Of a DNA stretch of 64,000 nucleotides, positions 60,065 to 64,000 are shown one piece after another (position 1 is the stretch's first letter; every line of letters starts with the position of its first letter). Both the position numbers and the translations under genes were made by a program. Origin of the DNA: Haematobia irritans (lineage: Eukaryota > Arthropoda > Insecta > Diptera > Muscidae); NCBI RefSeq assembly GCF_050003625.1, contig NC_134398.1, forward strand, positions 22,792,622 to 22,856,621, given 5' to 3'. The notes under the pieces are model-generated. The model saw only the letters and a program-made list of their open reading frames with translations. It had not been told where the DNA came from and did not search any database.

Positions 60065-62067
60065 CATGTATTTCTGAATGCAATTAGATCAAAATGTTTT
60101 CGTAAGCGTGTAACCAATACAATAATCTGCAACTGGAATAAATCTGTCAGCTGTCAAACGAGCGGATTACAACCCTGTATATGTATGATGTCGCCTATTC
60201 CTGTTTGCTTGGATTTTAGAACTCCAAATGTGGTGTACTTTTGATGGCAGGATGTCTTTCTGCACTCCAGAAAGGTTTACTTGGATCTAAAGATTTTGAT
60301 CTCCCTTACGGGGTTTGGTATTGATTCCTTCAAAAATGCAGCTTCCTTAAAATGAGGAGAGTTTTTAAGGATAGGAAAAATAATAAATACTAACAAAACA
60401 TTTTTTTTTTAAATTTTCTGACTAATTTCTTTTATCTCTTTTACTTTCTCATTATTAATTTAGCTTTAACCAACAGGTCAAGGACAACAACAAAAAACTC
60501 CAGTATCTAATAAATCGTCTTCAAAATGCCTAATAATTATATGGCAAGTAGAAGTTTTCAAAGTGACAGAGATTTTTGATTCGCCACATACAACCCTGAT
60601 GGAAAATTATGATAAAAATCAGCCCAGAATTTTTCACAACCCCCTAAAAATATAAACTATTCACTTCATAGTATAGGAATTAAAAAAACATTGTTTTCCC
60701 CCAAAGCTATTTAACAAACTTTGTCTATACAACCAAAACTGTGATTAAGAGTAACCTTCATACTTTGACAAGTTAAAAAAAAAACATCATCATTTTTTTA
60801 CCTTTGCAAATGTCAGCTCCTTAAAATATGCTTAACATTTTGCGGTCATTTAATAATATTAATTTCTATGGCATACTTTTGGGGTCAGTCAAACATGATG
60901 AACTTTTTTGTGTGCATATTTTTAGGTCATATCTCAATTGGTCTTCTTTACACATGACTTTGACGAAAGGTAAAGCTGTTTTATTTCAAGAAAAAAAAAA
61001 TAATAATAAAATACAGCCATTCATAATCTTTTCTCCTTTGACATAAACGCCAAAAGGCAATTTCTTTAGAGGCTAGGATAAGTACAGAATTTCATTTCCA
61101 ATTTTTTACAAAATGACTACAACTGTATATCCATTTAAAAGCAATGACCTTTATGAATAGGTCACTATGATCTTTTCAAGTCGTTTTTGTTTTTTTAATA
61201 AGACATTTTTCTTTATTTATTTACCCAATAGTGACTCGTAGGTTTAATGTCCTTCAGACGGGTAGCCATAAAAAAAATATTTAAGACCAAAATACTACCC
61301 CTCTAAAAAAATGACGAGTCATAAGCGGTTATAGGCAACATATGGCTGAAAATGTAGCGCATATATGAAAAAACACATCCTAAAAGTATGCAATAAAAAG
61401 GCTTGCATATTTAAATTCATGTTGTTTTTCATATAGGAGAATTTCTTAAGAAAGAAAAGTGAATTCTCTTATGGTATGTATGGTATTTATTTTATGAATA
61501 GCTTGGTCTACTTTTGAGTGCTAAAATTATATGTAACAATTGTGGAGAAAGTATTATTTCTTTTATGGAAGTATATGCATTTCTATATAAAAAGACCCCA
61601 CAATAAAAAATTCAAGTAAGAAAAAAGATCTGGCGACAATTACATTGTGCAATAGGGCAATGACTGTTGTAGTATCTCTAACACAAAAGAGTCTATGCCA
61701 CTTGTAGCTCTCTCTCTCTTGGTTGAAAAATAAAAGAATATTTTTCTTTATGATTTATACTCGCATATAATTTCTTTTGATTAAATAAGAAACAATTATA
61801 TCCTTAATATTTATAAAATTTTATATCTTCGAATATTATAAAGCTTTGGATATTAAAACTAGCGTTTGTATTTAAAGGCTTTAAAACATGCTGCAAATTA
61901 TTGTCATCTCGTCCTCAACTATTTTTGGAGAAAAAAATTTAAGTCATGGTAACGACCGCTCTATAGAATTCAAAAACCTGATGTAAAAAAAATCATTCAA
62001 AATAAAAACTGTCGCAATTTTCTGTTTTAAATGGAACCATTTTATACAAAACAAAAAATGGGAAGAA
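60065..62067. other. single-copy-like DNA
   Basis: No gene is recognised. The segment 60310-60365 (GGTATTGATTCCTTC, then GCAGCTTCCTTAAAATGAGG) resembles 25190-25240 and may be an old dispersed repeat. Confidence 0.4.
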
Positions 62068-62157
62068 ATATGGGAAAAAATATGGGAAACATTTAGATCT
62101 AAACCATTTTTAGGTAAATTCACAAAGTGCATTTATGATTTATCAGCCCATAGATAT

Positions 62158-62483
62158 CCAGCAAAAAAATATAAAATGGTACAAAACATTTAAATTTTGT
62201 TGAAAAAAATGCTAAATCCAATCCAAAAAAATCATGATTTTTTGAAAATATTTGAGGTCAAGCCTTTCCGACAAGCGTTAGAATCCATTAAAAATTATAA
62301 AAATTATTTATTTGACAAAATATCACAAAATTGTTTAGTTCACATAAAAAAACACTGGATTCTCATCACACCTTAAGAAGTGATGTAAATTCAGTGAAAC
62401 GGCTGGTGAAATGGAGGACTTCCATCCTATGACAAACCCATGTTAAATTCATCGCCTCTGCGTCAATTTTGCACCACTTCCGA
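62158..62483 (+). mobile_element. CCCAGCAAAAAA MITE, copy 4 (shortened)
   Basis: It starts CCAGCAAAAAAATATAAAAT and contains CTATGACAAACCCATGTTAA and GCACCACTTCCG. It lacks about 200 bp of the left interior found in copies 1 and 2, and its right end is cut off where the next MITE begins. Confidence 0.8.
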
Positions 62484-62488
62484 TGATG

Positions 62489-62779
62489 CACAGAAAAAAA
62501 ATTCACAAAATTTTTTTCAATTAAAATCTTAATTGAGTTTTAAAAAATAGTAAATTAAAAATTTAATTGATTTAACAAATTTTTTAATTAAAACAAAAAT
62601 CAATCACACAAATTAATAGTATCAATTAATTTTTTAATTGGATCAATTAATTTTTTAATTGACTGTCAATTAATGTTTTAATTGATACTATCATTTCTGT
62701 GATTGAAGACATTTCAATTAAAAAATTAATTGGATCAATTAATTTCGTGATTGAATCAGAAATTTTTTTTTTTTGTGTG
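62489..62779 (+). mobile_element. AATTAATT-rich MITE, copy 1
   Basis: It begins CACAGAAAAAAAATTCAC and ends TTTTTTTTTTTTGTGTG. The interior is built from CAATTAATTTTTTAATTG-type palindromes. It is the reverse complement of 63425-63693, and the two face each other about 650 bp apart. Confidence 0.85.
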
Positions 62780-63118
62780 TGGGAGCTATACCTAAATCTG
62801 AACCGATTTCAACGAAATTTGGCAAAATTTACGACACTATCACGTGCACTCCTTGTGCAAAATTTGAATCACATCAGAGCAAAATTTGGGTTTCTGCGGC
62901 CATATAAGTAGATATCGGGTGAAACATATATGTGGCAGCTATATCTAAATCTGAACCGATTTCTTCCAAAATTTCTTCTTCAATTCTGACTTAAAACACA
63001 TAATTGTGCCTAATTTGAAGCCGATTGGACTTAAATTGCAATCTAGACTTTCATTACAAAAATGTGCTCACAGACAGACATACGAACGAACGGACATGGC
63101 TAGATCGACTTAGGGGCA

Positions 63119-63244
63119 CGGTTGCCACAGTTGGTAAAATTCAACCAAAACTAGTAAACTTTTTACTTTTTGGCAGATTGGTAAAATTCTTGACGTTTTG
63201 GTAGATTTTGCAAACTATTCCTCTACCACTAAGAGGTACTTCAC
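63119..63244 (+). mobile_element. array head 9, most complete
   Basis: GGTTGCCACAGTTGGTAAAA, then CAACCAAAACTAGTAAAC, TTGGCAGATTGGTAAAATTC, TTGACGTTTTGGTAGATTTT, GCAAACTATTCC and CTAAGAGGTACTTCAC, followed by '+' units. Confidence 0.88.
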
Positions 63245-63424
63245 AAAATTTTCTATAGAAATTTCTACTAAAGTTTCTATAGAAATACAATTTTAACAAA
63301 TTTTTCTGTAGAAATAAAATTTTGAGGACATTTTCTATGGAAATAGAATTTTGACAAAATTTTCGATAGAAATAAAATTTTGACAAAATTGTTTATAGAA
63401 ATATAATTTTGACAAAACTCTCTA
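63245..63424 (+). repeat. 29-bp satellite block, '+' orientation
   Basis: Six or so units. The string AACAAATTTTTCTGTAG with GAGGACATTTTC is repeated after the MITE at 63708-63750, so this stretch was duplicated. Confidence 0.85.
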
Positions 63425-63693
63425 CACACAAAAAAATTTTTTTCTGATTCAATCACGAAATTAATTGATCCAATTAATTTTTTAATTGAAATGTCTTCAA
63501 TCACAGAAATGATAGTATCAGTTAAAAAATTAATTGACAGTCAATTAAAAAATTAATTGATACTATTAATTTGTGTGATTGATTTTTATTTCAATTAAAA
63601 AATTTGTTGACTCAATAAAATTTTTAATTGAATATTTTTTAAAACTCAATTAAGATTTTAATTGGAAAAATTTTCCTGAAATTTTTCTCTGTG
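63425..63693 (-). mobile_element. AATTAATT-rich MITE, copy 2, TA-flanked
   Basis: It runs from CACACAAAAAAATTTTTTTC to AAATTTTTCTCTGTG. The surrounding 29-bp unit reads CTCTA before and TACAGAAATAAAATT after, so the empty site is CTCTACAGAAAT and a TA is duplicated (63423-63424 and 63694-63695). This supports a Tc1/mariner-type mechanism. It is 269 bp with no coding capacity. Confidence 0.87.
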
Positions 63694-63903
63694 TACAGAA
63701 ATAAAATTTTAACAAATTTTTCTGTAGAAATAAAATTTTGAGGACATTTTCTAGAATTTTTACAAAATTTTCGATAGAAATAAAATTTTGACAAAATTGT
63801 TTATAGAAATATAATTTTGAAAAAATTTTCTATAGAAAAAAATTTTTAAAAAATTTCTATAGAAAAAAATTCTAAAAAAAATTCTATAGAAATAAAATGT
63901 TTA
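63694..63903 (+). repeat. 29-bp satellite block, '+' orientation
   Basis: Degenerate units between two MITEs. They include a near-copy of 63285-63400. Confidence 0.82.
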
Positions 63904-64000
63904 ATTATGCAATTATTTTTCGAGCTTTATGAACAGATATAGATTAAGGAACATGGTTAATAGAGCCATTGAAAAGAAAACGCCAGATACAAATTTATAC
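63904..64000 (+). mobile_element. left end of the long-TIR MITE, cut by the window
   Basis: AATTATGCAATTATTTTTCG then GATATAGATTAAGGAACATGG and AAAACGCCAGATAC match 5172-5268 almost exactly. The remainder lies beyond the window. Confidence 0.82.

Larger units (their letters stand above)
62068..63118 (+). mobile_element. branch C element split by two nested MITEs
   Basis: The 5' part (62068-62157: ATGGGAAACATTTAGATC...GCATTTATGATTTATC) matches 15110-15185. The 3' part (62780-63118) has GGGAGCTATACCTAAATC, CTGAACCGATTTCTTCC, GACAGACATACGAACGAACG and TGGCTAGATCGACTTAG. Between them lie the MITEs at 62158-62483 and 62489-62779. The terminal GGGTATA is missing, and an array head starts immediately after at 63119. 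Confidence 0.8.

Noticed and set aside
59681..60244. A 187-codon open frame, among the longest outside the tandem arrays
   Set aside because: Its middle third is a palindromic MITE (59846-60064), no domain is recognisable, and the start codon has no supporting context.
5171..64000. The same long-TIR arm at 5171 and 63904, considered as the two ends of one 59-kb element
   Set aside because: The arms are in direct, not inverted, orientation, and the copy at 5171 already has its own inverted partner at 5586-5662. They are two separate MITE insertions.

Overview
This window looks like non-coding nuclear DNA from a fly, most likely a calyptrate muscoid such as a house-fly, stable-fly or blow-fly relative. 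The evidence is its very high A+T content, the lack of any convincing protein-coding gene over 64 kb, CA/GT microsatellites, and repeat families that I associate with calyptrate genomes from general knowledge. The species call is inference. I see no intact gene, rRNA, tRNA or CRISPR. The only recognisable protein relic is a broken C-terminal piece of a mariner-type transposase (56694-56990). The window could be intergenic or lie inside a very large intron.

Roughly two fifths of the window is one satellite-like repeat with a 29-bp unit, made of AAAATTTTGTC followed by AAAATTTTATTTCTATAG. It occurs in about 25 blocks in both orientations. I give strand '+' to blocks reading TATAGAAATAAAATTTTGAC and '-' to the reverse complement. 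Nine blocks carry a conserved 50-125 bp 'head' (GGTTGCCACAGTTGG...GTAGATTTTGCAAAAT), always on the same side of the array. The arrays therefore appear to be the variable part of a dispersed element with one fixed end. Several arrays contain higher-order tandem duplications of 0.3-1.1 kb.

A second superfamily has TATACCC/GGGTATA ends, GTCC/GACA simple-sequence stretches and 153-bp tandem units centred on TATATGGGAGCTATAT. Two diverged branches are present: branch A at 2701-3890 and 32857-34341, and branch B/C at 9629-10377, 12449-16070, 28799-29395, 31920-32250 and 62068-63118. Strand '+' for these means the direction that reads AACAAGTAAGG...GACAGACGGAC...GGGTATA. Because 153 is 51 codons, long artificial-looking reading frames run through them.

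Inserted into or between these are small TIR elements: a hAT-like element with an 8-bp target duplication (19869-20406), a piggyBac-like element flanked by TTAA (43518-43747), a CCCAGCAAAAAA element in four copies (14482, 42130, 51173, 62158), a TA-flanked AATTAATT-rich element in two inverted copies (62489, 63425), a long-TIR element at 5171-5662 whose end recurs at 63904-64000, a fold-back family in four states (8095, 17755, 46853, 54225), a CAGAGAAG palindromic element (59846-60064), and a fold-back with 22-bp subrepeats (463-1378).

Layout: 0-7 kb fold-back and 29-bp arrays; 7.8-9.6 kb array; 9.6-16 kb 153-bp elements with single-copy DNA; 16-23.9 kb arrays; 24-25.7 kb single-copy; 25.7-28.3 kb array; 28.8-35.5 kb mixed; 36.8-38.7 and 39.8-42.8 kb arrays; 43.5-49.7 kb arrays plus a diverged local repeat; 50.6-51.9 kb degenerate tandem; 52-55.2 kb arrays; 55.3-57 kb single-copy plus relics; 57.3-59.6 kb array; 60-62 kb single-copy; 62-64 kb nested elements. 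All family names other than hAT, piggyBac and mariner are descriptive labels of mine.
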